Shown one piece after another: positions 1 to 8,261 of a stretch of DNA of 36,270 nucleotides. Position 1 is the first letter of the stretch, and each line of letters opens with the position of its first letter. The notes beneath the pieces were generated by a model. It did not search any database. It was not told the DNA's origin and was given only the letters and a program-made list of their open reading frames with translations. A program made the translations under genes and the position numbers. Origin of the DNA: Nitrosomicrobium frigidum (SeqCode) (GTDB taxonomy: Archaea > Thermoproteota > Nitrososphaeria > Nitrososphaerales > Nitrososphaeraceae); contig JAHEZK010000012.1 in NCBI GenBank assembly GCA_023251115.1, forward strand, positions 1-36,270. Direction: 5' to 3'.

Positions 1-71
1 GACCATAGTGTTTTGTCGACCAATTATTTTTTGATAATAATCATTTAGAAATCAATCTAAAGCGTAAATTC

Positions 72-668
72 ATGATATTAAGGTCAGTTTCCAAAAATAT
101 ACATATGTCAATCATACCAAGATTATCAATGAGAATTTCATCACAAATGACAGAGGCAATTAATAATCAAATAGCTTATGAAGCATCCGCTGTCCACGCG
201 TACATTGCTATTGGATCATGGTGTGAAAGAACTGGATACGATGGAAGTGCCGCATTCTTTTTTGAACAGGCCAATGAGGAACATTCGCATATGTTAAAGT
301 TCATTCATTACCTCAATAATTCTGGGGTAGAACCAATTATTCCAGCAATAGATAAACCTCAGGCCAATTTCGATTCACTAGAGTCTACTTTCCAAGCTGG
401 CCTAAAAAGTGAGCAGACAGTTACTGGACTTATAAACAATTTAGTTGAGATTGCAGAAAATGAAAAAGATCGTGCTACCTACTCTTTCTTACAATGGTTT
501 GTTAGCGAACAGATGGAGGAAGAAACATTGTTTGAAACTATTCTGCAAAAGTTTGATATAGTCGGAAGGGACAAACTGGCACTATATCAAATCGACCAAT
601 CATTGACCACTATTAGATCCAAGGTAATGACAATGGGAAATGATCAGCAAGAACCAACAGCTAACTAG
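72..668 (+). CDS. Ferritin (non-haem iron storage)
   Basis: Ferritin-like four-helix protein that oxidises Fe(II) and stores iron as a mineral in a cytosolic 24-mer cage. The helix A Glu lies in IAYEASAVHAYIAIGSW and the ferroxidase EExH motif in EQANEEHSHMLKF; a later pair, AENEKDRATY and SEQMEEETLFETIL, fits helices C and D. The FtnA-type core is about 165-175 residues, so the 198-residue reading carries an extra N-terminus. In-frame ATGs at 105 and 129 (MRISSQMTEAINNQ) are more likely starts by family length, and AAGGT just before 105 could serve as a ribosome site. The gene stands alone; the next two genes point the other way. Family assignment is firm, the start is not. Confidence 0.93.
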   Translation: MILRSVSKNIHMSIIPRLSMRISSQMTEAINNQIAYEASAVHAYIAIGSWCERTGYDGSAAFFFEQANEEHSHMLKFIHYLNNSGVEPIIPAIDKPQANFDSLESTFQAGLKSEQTVTGLINNLVEIAENEKDRATYSFLQWFVSEQMEEETLFETILQKFDIVGRDKLALYQIDQSLTTIRSKVMTMGNDQQEPTAN

Positions 669-960
669 TTATTGAAAATTATTAATATTACATTTCCTTT
701 CTTATCCATTTATATCTTTTAGATGCATACTTTAATGTTACCAATATGCGTACTAAGAATCTATACTGCCCATTATGTTCGTGATTTTTGAAACTGATCC
801 CGATCGGGTTTTTTTACAACATCAACATCTGAAACATCCCTTTTTTCAGAATGAATGTTATAATATATTGTGTTCAATAAACAAATTAAGACTGTAGAGT
901 CTATAGCGATCGATCTCGATTAAAACTCAAGAGAACATCTCAAATACTCAAAGTTCGAAT
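669..960. other. Intergenic stretch after ferritin, no gene seen
   Basis: Convergent gap between ferritin and the small membrane protein gene. No open frame longer than about 22 codons looks coding. It holds the palindrome plus T-run at 799-815 and is otherwise AT-rich without recognisable sites. Confidence 0.5.
799..815 (+). terminator. Possible T-rich terminator with CCCGATCGGG palindrome
   Basis: A perfect 10-base palindrome, CCCGATCGGG, is followed directly by seven T. It lies 130 bases after the ferritin stop in a convergent gap. Archaeal transcription ends mainly on T-runs; the palindrome could add a weak hairpin (3 bp stem, 4-base loop). This is a reading of base pattern only. Confidence 0.3.
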
Positions 961-1254
961 TTATGATTTTGGATTATGTCCTCTTATATCCGGCGAACCC
1001 TTCTTGTACGTTATTGTTACAATATCTTCCTTGTCATAGAGACAATTATGAATCACTCTAGGTATTTTATCAGATGCTTCTAGAATACAAGTCCCACTAG
1101 CGTCTTTTATTACAACCCGTGCATCACTAATACTATCACTCTCAAATGATTTGAATAAAGGAAATCCGAACAGAGCCTGTAATGCAAAGAATATTCCTAC
1201 AATCGCAACACTTGCATAAATCAACATTTTTTTGCCATAATCTTCGTATTCCAT
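961..1254 (-). CDS. Small membrane-anchored protein of unknown function
   Basis: 97 residues with one hydrophobic segment at about residues 10-30 (MLIYASVAIVGIFFALQALF) after a short charged N-terminus, then a polar tail of about 65 residues with two cysteines (GTCILEAS and HNCLYDKED) that could form a disulfide if the tail is outside the cell. Positive charges near the N-terminus (GKK) favour an N-in, C-out anchor. No family is recognised. Transcription runs towards ferritin. Confidence 0.6.
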   Translation of the reverse strand: MEYEDYGKKMLIYASVAIVGIFFALQALFGFPLFKSFESDSISDARVVIKDASGTCILEASDKIPRVIHNCLYDKEDIVTITYKKGSPDIRGHNPKS

Positions 1255-1389
1255 GCTGATGCATATTACGAATACCTTTAAAAAGTATCTATAGTTAATC
1301 GATCACTTATTAGGTGAGGCATCATCTGAGAGGTGAATTAAAGTTGATTTTTGGAGATCTTGTAGACGTAATACAGAAAGGGTTCACGT

Positions 1390-2253
1390 TTATGACGGGG
1401 ACTTAATTTCCCTTACACTCAAGTCCCTAAAATTCCATGTCATATTATCTGATCTAAAGACAGCTAACGGTCCCCCATTTGTTATTATGTAGTTTTTGGC
1501 CTTTCCGCAATTTGCGCTGTAAAATTCAATATCAGGACTGTTCGCGTACCACCTACCATTGTCGGTTAGATCGGTAACCTTTAACCACCGATTATCAGCC
1601 TTATCATCTAGATAAGATTCCATCTTTACCGCAGTGTTATTATTAATATTGTATACAACTATTTTCCATCCAATCCACCGTCCAACAATGGGATCCGTGA
1701 TTTGTGCTTCCGCACGTTTGCTCGTATAGCCTCCCGTATGCCATATCTCCTTTACCCAAGAAACAGTTCCATTAACATCTATTCCACCCTTCAAGGCTGT
1801 TCCTTCACAAGGAGCAGTATCATTATGTACCCCACCTCTGACAGACCAGACAAGAGAATCATTTGGATTTGTTGTTGGAATTATCTTTGCGTATCCAGTC
1901 ATCTCGACATTTTTCCACTCCTCAGATCCGGGGAGTCTTAGCACTTCCATTCTGACCTCACCAGCGAATTTCCCGTTTTCAAGTCGTCCGCTTACCTGCC
2001 ATGAGCCATCCATTTGATGAGAAATATTTGAGGCAGGGTCGAATCCTGGATCCTTTGCAGGATTGTTCATATCAATAAACCATTCTCTCCCCCCAGGTTT
2101 TGTAGGATAAATTTCCAATATTCCAAATTTGTCAGAGTTTGTCACAATATTTGAGAGAAATGTCTTTGAAATTGGAACATAGTAGTAGGTCATTGTAAAA
2201 GCGCAGACAATCAAAGTTAGTATAATAAACAGTCTGATATTTTTAGGTCTCAT
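1390..2253 (-). CDS. Secreted or membrane-anchored jelly-roll-like protein
   Basis: 287 residues. Residues 7-27 (RLFIILTLIVCAFTMTYYY) form a signal anchor or uncleaved signal peptide; the rest is Trp/Gly/Asn-rich beta-type sequence with several N-x-S/T sites. Recurrent features such as GSWQVSGRLENG, EMTGYAKI, CEGTALKGG and WIGWKIVVYNI resemble a group of extracellular proteins common in Nitrososphaerales and look like a concanavalin A-like sandwich of the kind that binds or cleaves polysaccharide. That function is inferred from fold-like appearance only. Two cysteines far apart (in APCEG and SANCGK) may form a disulfide. The gene precedes the small membrane gene on the same strand, with a gap of about 135 bases. 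Confidence 0.75.
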   Translation of the reverse strand: MRPKNIRLFIILTLIVCAFTMTYYYVPISKTFLSNIVTNSDKFGILEIYPTKPGGREWFIDMNNPAKDPGFDPASNISHQMDGSWQVSGRLENGKFAGEVRMEVLRLPGSEEWKNVEMTGYAKIIPTTNPNDSLVWSVRGGVHNDTAPCEGTALKGGIDVNGTVSWVKEIWHTGGYTSKRAEAQITDPIVGRWIGWKIVVYNINNNTAVKMESYLDDKADNRWLKVTDLTDNGRWYANSPDIEFYSANCGKAKNYIITNGGPLAVFRSDNMTWNFRDLSVREIKSPS

Positions 2254-2390
2254 CCGTCTCCTATTCTTTTTTATTATAAAGTTTATAATTGTTAATCTTC
2301 AGATCTGTGTTTTATACCTACTAGATAATTTGCATTGGTTAGCATGGCATAAGTCTGATAAATATCTTTGGTTAGTCTAATTTGAGAGAA

Positions 2391-3044
2391 TTAGCTAGTT
2401 GTGTCTATTCGCAATGATTGTAAAATTTGCTTGATAGTGGGTAAATATGTATCAAATTTAGAACTTTCGACGCTATATTGGAGAACATAAATCTTTTTGC
2501 CCAATGCTATCCAGGAGTGCATTATCTCAAAAGAAACAGGATTTCCGACATTTGGTAATGTTGAAAAAACAACTTGATAACCGGGATGGCCAGCCAGAGT
2601 GGTAGAGTCAGAGCTTAAGATTTTTACTTGATTTGTTTGATTAAGGGAGGAAAGTGTCATATTAGTAAAGTCCTTGAGAGATACAGTTTGTTGGTAGTTC
2701 ATTACAGTTATAGTTAATCTAGGTGGAATTGGATCGGAGAGATTTTGTAGCGGACCATAAAATGCTGCTACCTGAGTATACTCTGGTAGACCGCTATTGG
2801 AGAAAGTCCAGTTTGAAGGAAACAACATAGATATTCCATGTTGTGAGTTTCGGTAAGCAATCTGGTTTGTCGATGATCCGTTAGTAACGTTTGATTCTAG
2901 TTCAAAATCATAACTAATCTTATTTGCATTTGATTCTGGGCTTTCTATTGCAACTACAAGATTTGATGAAATTATTATTTGAAATAAGAGTGCAATACTA
3001 ATTAATCCACAAATTGTCAATAATCTGTTGGTAAATAAATTCAT
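2391..3044 (-). CDS. PsbP-like secreted lipid- or membrane-anchored protein
   Basis: 217 residues: a hydrophobic N-terminal segment (about residues 8-31) directs export, followed by a low-complexity Asn/Ser linker and a domain beginning YRNSQHGISMLFPSNW. The pattern GI-(S/K)-(M/I)-x-(F/Y)-P-x-(N/D)-W, a central AGHPGYQVVFS and a final tail with YLPTIKQILQSL matches the PsbP/Mog1-type domain found in many copies in Nitrososphaeria. The biochemical role of these archaeal copies is not known. A paralogue with the same order of motifs is at 17642-18256. Monocistronic, with over 100 bases on both sides. Confidence 0.8.
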   Translation of the reverse strand: MNLFTNRLLTICGLISIALLFQIIISSNLVVAIESPESNANKISYDFELESNVTNGSSTNQIAYRNSQHGISMLFPSNWTFSNSGLPEYTQVAAFYGPLQNLSDPIPPRLTITVMNYQQTVSLKDFTNMTLSSLNQTNQVKILSSDSTTLAGHPGYQVVFSTLPNVGNPVSFEIMHSWIALGKKIYVLQYSVESSKFDTYLPTIKQILQSLRIDTTS

Positions 3045-3162
3045 AGTCTAATTATCGAGAAGTAACGAATGAGGCCTTTAATTGTTTCTATTTAGACTCG
3101 ATGATAATTAATTGGATTCTTGTGGTATCAATCGAATCGATGTGTACTCATTAATTTAGTGT

Positions 3163-3402
3163 ATGTGGACTTTCGCTATACTAGATTCATATAGAAAAAT
3201 AAGCAAGAAAAATATTTGCTTAAATGATTATACAAACTATTTAAATTATAATGACCACATTAATTTAATGGAAACGATGAAATGTGACTATTGTAGAAAA
3301 CAAATACATTCCTTAAATCACTTCTTGGATATGTTTGTCTGTAATACCTGTTATCATAAATTAATTTCTCATGTGTTCTATCCAGGGAAAATCAATGCTT
3401 GA
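3163..3402 (+). CDS. Small two-CxxC zinc-ribbon-like protein
   Basis: The C-terminal 44 residues, from an in-frame ATG at 3268, hold CDYC and CNTC, 22 residues apart, a compact zinc ribbon or treble-clef arrangement. The upstream 35 codons are Asn/Tyr/Ile-rich and look like non-coding AT sequence, so 3268 is the more likely start and the protein about 44 residues. Many microproteins of this kind occur in the window; they may be nucleic-acid or protein adaptors, but the sequence does not say which. Confidence 0.5.
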   Translation: MWTFAILDSYRKISKKNICLNDYTNYLNYNDHINLMETMKCDYCRKQIHSLNHFLDMFVCNTCYHKLISHVFYPGKINA

Positions 3403-3578
3403 TGGTTAGACTGTACCTTAATGCTAGGGCTAAATGCGTTACCTTAATAGATATCGCTACTTGGATATAAGGCTTAAACATGTGAATTGGCTAAATAATT
3501 TAACTTATGCTCCATAGAATGCTACTCCCATAAGAAAATTATCTACTCATTTAACTGTGATCACTTTTTTGTGTAGCG

Positions 3579-3588
3579 TTTATAAAAT
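3579..3588 (+). promoter_or_regulatory. TATA box of the PH-SHOCT gene
   Basis: TTTATAAAAT is centred about 23-24 bases before the TTG at 3607. This is the archaeal TATA-to-start distance expected if transcription begins at or next to the start codon, so the mRNA is probably leaderless. Confidence 0.55.
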
Positions 3589-3606
3589 ATGTAAACCTAG
3601 AGAATA

Positions 3607-4206
3607 TTGATAATTTTGGTCTCGACTGATAAGCACTCATTTAACACCGATATAACTGATGAAGAAGAATTGAGAGAGATTGAAAAGGTTGAGAAAATAT
3701 TGAGCTCGAATGAAAAAGTTCTCCTAGTTGCTAGACAATCCAGATTGATGCCAGGTGGCTCGGTTCTAACACCAGACTCTATCATAGCTACCGATAGAAG
3801 AGTAATTATGAGAGACCCATACATGCTCGGCTTAAAATCTGAACTTATTGATATTCCCTATGACGTAATAACTAGTGTAAAACTCCAGAAGGGTGTATTT
3901 ACCTCAACTATTTTATTTAAGGCACCATCGTTGGTAAACAAGAGCAAGTTAGGCCTTCTTGATGAGAATATATCCGGCGAGGATGACCAAGAAGGTGTGA
4001 TGGAGGCTCTCTCAAAGGACAAGGCTGAAGAACTTTTAGAAATAATCAGGCGGCGAATGAAAGAATCCAGTGATGATAGATCAATAAGTGTTGATAATAT
4101 CTCAATCGCGGATGAAATTGAGAAGCTCTCTACATTAATGAAAAAAGGAGTTTTGAGCGAATCTGAATTTCAGAAAATGAAACAACATCTTTTAGAAAGA
4201 ATGTAA
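3607..4206 (+). CDS. PH-like domain plus SHOCT domain protein
   Basis: 199 residues. After a short acidic helix (EELREIEKVEKILSSNEK), residues 35-110 look like a bacterial-type PH domain (VLLVARQSRL, IIATDRRVIMRDP, IDIPYDVITSVKLQKG). The last 35 residues form a SHOCT motif (DEIEKLSTLMKKGVLSESEF, then QKMKQHLL), a short helical pair commonly attached to membrane-facing or oligomerising proteins. The TTG start is supported by a TATA box 24 bases upstream. No transmembrane segment is seen. Its 3' end overlaps, on the opposite strand, the broken end of the oxidoreductase fragment, so the last few codons may be a junction product. Confidence 0.75.
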   Translation: MIILVSTDKHSFNTDITDEEELREIEKVEKILSSNEKVLLVARQSRLMPGGSVLTPDSIIATDRRVIMRDPYMLGLKSELIDIPYDVITSVKLQKGVFTSTILFKAPSLVNKSKLGLLDENISGEDDQEGVMEALSKDKAEELLEIIRRRMKESSDDRSISVDNISIADEIEKLSTLMKKGVLSESEFQKMKQHLLERM

Positions 4207-4407
4207 TTGGATAAATTTTGTTCTTTCGGAGACGGCTGAAATCCAGACCCATGTAAAATTTCCATGCCCATTTGTATGCGACCATGGATGAAAGTGGTCG
4301 CTTGTGAGAGTTGATTCAAATCCTGCCTTTTCTGCCTCCTTTACAAAATCAATCAATTGCTGCATTGAATATTGCTCTTGCGATGCCCAATATCCGATTT
4401 CTGTCAT
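4192..4407 (-). pseudogene. Truncated luciferase-like (F420-type) oxidoreductase, N-terminal remnant
   Basis: The 71-residue frame begins MTEIGYWASQEQYSMQQLID and contains EAEKAGFESTLTSDHFHPW and GNFTWVWISAVSERT, the N-terminal strands of the luciferase-like monooxygenase family (F420-dependent type; TSDHFHPW is characteristic). The family is about 320-340 residues long, and the frame stops after about 65 family-like residues exactly where it meets the 3' end of the PH-SHOCT gene. No continuation is visible in any frame downstream. The likely event is a deletion that removed about 80% of the gene. A normal start and spacing remain, so a short product could still be made. Confidence 0.75.
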
Positions 4408-4586
4408 ATCTTAATAAGGCACATAATATTTATTAATCAGTTTTAAATTCAAAACTTGAAATGATACCAGAGAAGACACTTTAATAGCATTACTATGTAG
4501 GGTAATTAGATCTGTTACAATGTATCCAATAAAGTTGAACTTGTAGAAATATTAATTAAATTGTTAAAATACAAAAAGCTTGGAAT
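4408..4586. other. Intergenic, nothing recognised
   Basis: AT-rich spacer between the truncated oxidoreductase and the small C2H2 finger gene, both on the minus strand. It must carry the former promoter of the oxidoreductase; several TTAATTAAA-like stretches are present but none is decisive. Confidence 0.35.
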
Positions 4587-4721
4587 TTAGCCAACTCCGG
4601 TCGGTTCTTCTTTCTTCTGATGTTCTAATTTCATATGTTGCTGCTTTTCTTGTTGAGTTGCAAATATTATACCACAAATATGACATTTTAAGTTGTCACC
4701 TTCAGATACTGCCTGTGACAA
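4587..4721 (-). CDS. 44-residue C2H2 zinc-finger microprotein
   Basis: A TTG at 4721 (directly after an in-frame TGA) opens a 44-codon frame with CHIC, then 12 residues, then HMKLEH: a C-x2-C-x12-H-x4-H finger with a charged tail (KKEEPTGVG). GGAG lies about 11 bases before the TTG. C2H2 microproteins of this size are known in Nitrososphaeria and are presumed nucleic-acid or protein binding. The finger pattern is clear; the exact start and whether the gene is expressed are not. An ATG at the same place reads into another frame and stops after 14 codons. Confidence 0.6.
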   Translation of the reverse strand: MSQAVSEGDNLKCHICGIIFATQQEKQQHMKLEHQKKEEPTGVG

Positions 4722-5332
4722 TCAAGTACCATCTCCATTTTTCAAAGTGATGCAGAACATGTATAATAATCCACTCCATCATTTAAATCTGTTACTTATG
4801 CTCGTTTGGCAGTTTGTGCTAATTTTTTTACAATCCATGGAGAAGCTTTTGTCTTAGTTTGCCCAAATCATTTCGATTATTCTACCTAGTATCTGACCTT
4901 GGAGCTTTACTTTTTCCTTTTGATTTATCCAAAATTGGGTAATTTATGGAGATTAGAGTTTAGCTCCGCAACTTGTGGGCAATAGAAACTTGATGAACAA
5001 AGCAGCTTTATGAGTAACGCTATTTTCCAACCAGGTAATTGAATTGTGAATTTAGGTATTATCGATGTATAATATCTAAGATGATATATATTAGGAAAAC
5101 TAAAAATTAAATATCCCAGGGTAGACTTAGTTTGCTCGTTACCAACAATCATACCAAGTTATTATTCGGCCTTATCAGATACCTACCGTATCAGACAAAA
5201 TTTCCAACCCTCTTGCTCGACGTTTTGAAATCATTTATTGTCACGTTTCCACTTTAGTAATGCAATAAGCTGTTTAAAATGTGCTAGTTTTTCATAATCT
5301 AGTAAATCATTTTATGTTTTGTTGTGCTACAA
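4722..5332. other. Gene-poor 0.6 kb region, possible decayed small basic gene
   Basis: No convincing gene. On the minus strand at about 4795-4920 there are short Lys-rich pieces in different frames (for example TKASPWIVKKLAQ, which ends at a stop near 4800), as expected of a small basic gene broken by frameshifts, but no single frame is continuous. The longest frame (4925-5152, minus) has random-looking composition with isolated Cys and Pro and no start context. Confidence 0.35.
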
Positions 5333-5459
5333 TTAAGCAGGGAAAGGAATCGGTTTTTGGCTCTGTTCACCGAAAGTCCAAGCTCCAACGACTATGGAAA
5401 GAATACCAAACACGGGGTGGCAACTCCCTTTCATAAAATTTCTTTTGCAAATCAGGATT

Positions 5460-5675
5460 TCATATGTTTTTGATAACCAATACAATATCGAGTGTAGAGT
5501 TACCAATAATACTACCAAATTCATTCTTTGCTTTGTTGGTCAGATTCTTTACTTCTGGAAGATTTCCAATTTTCTCCACACCTTCCTTAACCCCGCCAAA
5601 AAATGTATCCCAGCCTAAGCCTATTAGTGCCAGAATAACTAAAATGACCAGTATGAGTACAATCCAGCCTATCAA
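5460..5675 (-). CDS. Small single-pass membrane protein
   Basis: 71 residues: a strongly hydrophobic N-terminal helix (residues 2-23, IGWIVLILVILVILALIGLG) followed by WDTFFGGVKEGVEKI and an amphipathic tail. It resembles a group of 60-70 residue one-helix proteins recurrent in Nitrososphaeria; no function is known. A stretch of about 65 codons overlapping its 3' end in another frame (5333-5524) was judged a shadow. The convergent and flanking spacers are AT-rich. Confidence 0.6.
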   Translation of the reverse strand: MIGWIVLILVILVILALIGLGWDTFFGGVKEGVEKIGNLPEVKNLTNKAKNEFGSIIGNSTLDIVLVIKNI

Positions 5676-5940
5676 TAAAAATTACTTCTCATTATGTATG
5701 CTTTAAACTTTGAGTATCTTTTGCCTAAAATTTCTAGTATTCAGGATTGACCTAAAAATCTAATTTGTTGTTACATAACACAGTTCTAAATTCCGCAGCT
5801 TCCCATTTTATTTAAAATCATCATAGGAAAGTATTCCATTGTCGCTTGAATTGGCTATGAGAAGAAAGTACACAGTTATGAAATGCATACTATTGAAGTC
5901 GATATTAAAAAAAACAAAAAAGCTATCAGTAGTATCCTTT

Positions 5941-6684
5941 TTAAATACTGTAATGAATTCCATTATTACATTTACCTGATTGGATTGAATAACATACACA
6001 GCCATCCCTTAACATTACATTTTGAAATGTTATAGGATAAGCTGTTCCAGAGTTATCTTTATTTGGTATCAACGAGTCATGTGGAATAAAAGTAACTGAT
6101 TCGGGGTCATCCTTGTCTGAAAAACCAACCATAAGTTGAGATACCTCTACTTTATACCTGATTGAGTAGGGAGAGTTTCCCATCTTATTCCACCACTCAA
6201 TCCCCGAAAACTGATTTCCTCCAATATAATCAAAGTTCATCGAACCAAGTGAAAAATCAAAGGTTTCTGAAATTCCTGTGATTTGATCAGTAATAGAATA
6301 TTTAATTTGTCTATTTATTTTGTCCAGCACCAACATTCGTAGGTATGAGTGTTCAATAATTGGTAATACTTTTGTAAACCTATATTTGTTGACACCCTGA
6401 AATATTGCTTCAAAGTAGTCTTGATTATCAAATTGACAGATAAGATTCAACTCAATTGGCACATTGCGGATTGTAAATAATTCCAGCAGGTAGAGCATCC
6501 AGGATTTGTCAGGTATTTGGTTTCCTAAATCAGCTACTATCTTGATGACGTCTGATACTGCTGTTGCCCCTGCAGGAAATATAGGTGCTCGTTGTTTCTT
6601 ATCAGAGATACGACAAAATGACCCTACCCAATAATGCAATATGGTTAGATTAAGCGCTCTCTCTAAATAAAATTTCCTATACAA
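5941..6684 (-). CDS. Unrecognised protein, probably soluble
   Basis: 247 residues from a TTG start. No signal peptide or clear transmembrane segment, although a mildly hydrophobic stretch lies near the N-terminus (NLTILHYWVGSF). The middle has alternating hydrophobic and charged residues (KYRFTKVLPIIEHSYLRMLV; ISETFDFSLGSMNFDYIGG), suggesting beta structure. The C-terminus has two nearby cysteines (GCVCYS). No family is recognised. Start uncertain: the first internal ATG is far inside, so TTG at 6684 or a nearby non-ATG codon is needed. It lies about 100 bases downstream of the VTT gene on the same strand and may share its transcript. Confidence 0.6.
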   Translation of the reverse strand: MYRKFYLERALNLTILHYWVGSFCRISDKKQRAPIFPAGATAVSDVIKIVADLGNQIPDKSWMLYLLELFTIRNVPIELNLICQFDNQDYFEAIFQGVNKYRFTKVLPIIEHSYLRMLVLDKINRQIKYSITDQITGISETFDFSLGSMNFDYIGGNQFSGIEWWNKMGNSPYSIRYKVEVSQLMVGFSDKDDPESVTFIPHDSLIPNKDNSGTAYPITFQNVMLRDGCVCYSIQSGKCNNGIHYSI

Positions 6685-6784
6685 TTCTTGGAAAAATTCA
6701 AAAGTACCTTAATTCGATATTCTCTAAAGGAACTTTTGAGTATTAGAAAGCTAAATAATCATTACTCAAAGAGGGCGAACGAAG

Positions 6785-7447
6785 TTACAACCCTTCATTA
6801 TTATTATTGGTGTTGGTATTGGTGTTGGTCCATGGGAACCTTTTTCCAATTATCTTATTCCAATTTATTTTTATTAATAAGTACAGGGTTATTAGAATTC
6901 CAGCGATACTTAGAATAACGGCTATTATGATAGCGGCTGGATTATCTGTATTTGTAAACGTTGAAATCATGCTGTCAACAAATGGTCTTCCTAAAAGTAC
7001 TCCTATCCATACAATAAACTCATTATACAATAGCACTCCGATAAATACAACAACAGCAAATTTCTGTGGGCTATATCTTGTCAGACCCAATGTAATGTAA
7101 ATGAGATTTTCTGAAAATGGGATTACTGGGGCGACCAGTGCGCCTATCCAGCCGTACTTGCCCAGAAGTTTTTGAAGTGATAAAGTTTTTCCCTTTGATT
7201 TTCTGGTGATGATATTGCGTCCAGAATAGGCAAGATAAAAGATTATCATCTTCGCCGCAACAGCACCAGCTGTCCCAGATAGAGAGATTAAATGTGGATC
7301 CAAGTTCTTGTTGAATGCCGCTAGTAGAGGAAGGGGAAAATATGGTATTGGTAAAAAGAACAATATATTTATGATAAAGCTCACCAATAGAATTCCTGGG
7401 TATCCAAAATAATCATACAGTGGGAGTAAATCCTCGAGAGTAACCAA
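6785..7447 (-). CDS. VTT/DedA-family membrane protein
   Basis: 220 residues with about five hydrophobic segments. The centre has the VTT (SNARE-associated/DedA) signature: a reentrant-type region GTAGAVAAKMIIFYLAYSGR, then LGKYGWIGALVAPVIPFSEN and LIYITLGLTRYSPQKF. Family members act in lipid or small-molecule movement across membranes (phospholipid scramblase-like or undecaprenyl phosphate-linked in bacteria); the archaeal substrate is unknown. The C-terminal tail ends in a Thr-Asn run (TNTNTNTNNNN) encoded by simple ACC/AAT-type repeats, likely a slippage-prone, disordered cytoplasmic tail. Confidence 0.85.
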   Translation of the reverse strand: MVTLEDLLPLYDYFGYPGILLVSFIINILFFLPIPYFPLPLLAAFNKNLDPHLISLSGTAGAVAAKMIIFYLAYSGRNIITRKSKGKTLSLQKLLGKYGWIGALVAPVIPFSENLIYITLGLTRYSPQKFAVVVFIGVLLYNEFIVWIGVLLGRPFVDSMISTFTNTDNPAAIIIAVILSIAGILITLYLLIKINWNKIIGKRFPWTNTNTNTNNNNEGL

Positions 7448-7639
7448 GATGGTAGACTAAGATCAAATAATATTATTAAGTGTTATAAAGATCAAGTCAT
7501 AAAGGAACACAATTTGCAGCGAAGACAGTGTGAAATAAGAGTTGAATTAAGATACGTACAAGCTATTTGATAGAAACAAATTGGCCGTAAAGTACGTGGT
7601 AATTTGTATATAGGCTACATGTATGAAATTAGCTACTGA

Positions 7640-8044
7640 TTGGAATTGTTCTTTGATAAAATATCTGAAGGATTGTTTCGCGAAATACCAAAAGCCTCAC
7701 TTGTAAGGTCTCAAGTATTGCTGAATATTCATCAATTTGAAATCGGACAAAGTTATGTTACAGCAAAAATACAAAACAGATTCGCTGAAAACGTTACACT
7801 CAACATACAAGGAGGTCGACCAGGGATTGAACTTCAGGAAAGCCTCTTTAAGATTAAGAATCCTGAAAATCAAGATCCTTTACGATTTGCATACATAAGG
7901 GCAAGCTTGATCCAAACCGGTAAAATATTTGTTAGAAAGCTTCCTGTTATTGGTATAAGAGATTGGTTATTAATCTATGAAGATACATTGGTTGAACTTT
8001 CGGTAAAAGATTCTTATGATGAGTTAGAAATTGTCGTAGTTTAA
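7640..8044 (+). CDS. Unrecognised 134-residue protein
   Basis: TTG start. No signal peptide or membrane helix. The centre has a strand-rich pattern (SYVTAKIQNRF, NVTLNIQGGRPGIELQE) and the C-terminus DTLVELSVKDSYDELEIVVV is acidic. Composition and codon use match neighbours, so it is probably a genuine gene, but no family is recognised. A short inverted repeat follows the stop (8050-8065). Confidence 0.55.
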   Translation: MELFFDKISEGLFREIPKASLVRSQVLLNIHQFEIGQSYVTAKIQNRFAENVTLNIQGGRPGIELQESLFKIKNPENQDPLRFAYIRASLIQTGKIFVRKLPVIGIRDWLLIYEDTLVELSVKDSYDELEIVVV

Positions 8045-8049
8045 GAAAG

Positions 8050-8065
8050 TTTTGTCAAGACAAAA
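8050..8065. repeat. 7-bp inverted repeat just after a stop codon
   Basis: TTTTGTC and GACAAAA are separated by two bases, six bases after the stop of the 7640-8044 gene. It may be a 3'-end hairpin or only AT-rich coincidence. Confidence 0.3.
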
Positions 8066-8261
8066 ACTAGAGTCGCATTTTGTCATTTTGTATGTTTGAT
8101 AATTTCCATTTTGCCAAAAAGGAATTCTAGTTTCCAGCATAATCTGGTCTGACTATGACTAGATTATGACTAAGCATTAGAATTGAATTTAGAATTCAGA
8201 ATAAATAAAAATTTGATACTTCAAAAAGAACTAAATAGATAATCCATTCTAAAAAAAGTAG

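Noticed and set aside
1702-1941. Plus-strand frame inside the secreted jelly-roll-like gene
   Set aside because: It lies fully within a well-formed gene on the other strand and has no independent features.
5333-5524. Minus-strand frame with a short hydrophobic stretch (GILSIVVGAWTFGE)
   Set aside because: It overlaps the better-supported one-helix membrane gene in another frame and has no clear start; left out as a gene, though a frameshifted remnant cannot be excluded.
5808-6005. Minus-strand frame overlapping the end of the 5941-6684 gene
   Set aside because: Considered as a frameshifted continuation of that gene, but composition is Phe/Ile/Asn-rich, like AT-rich random translation.
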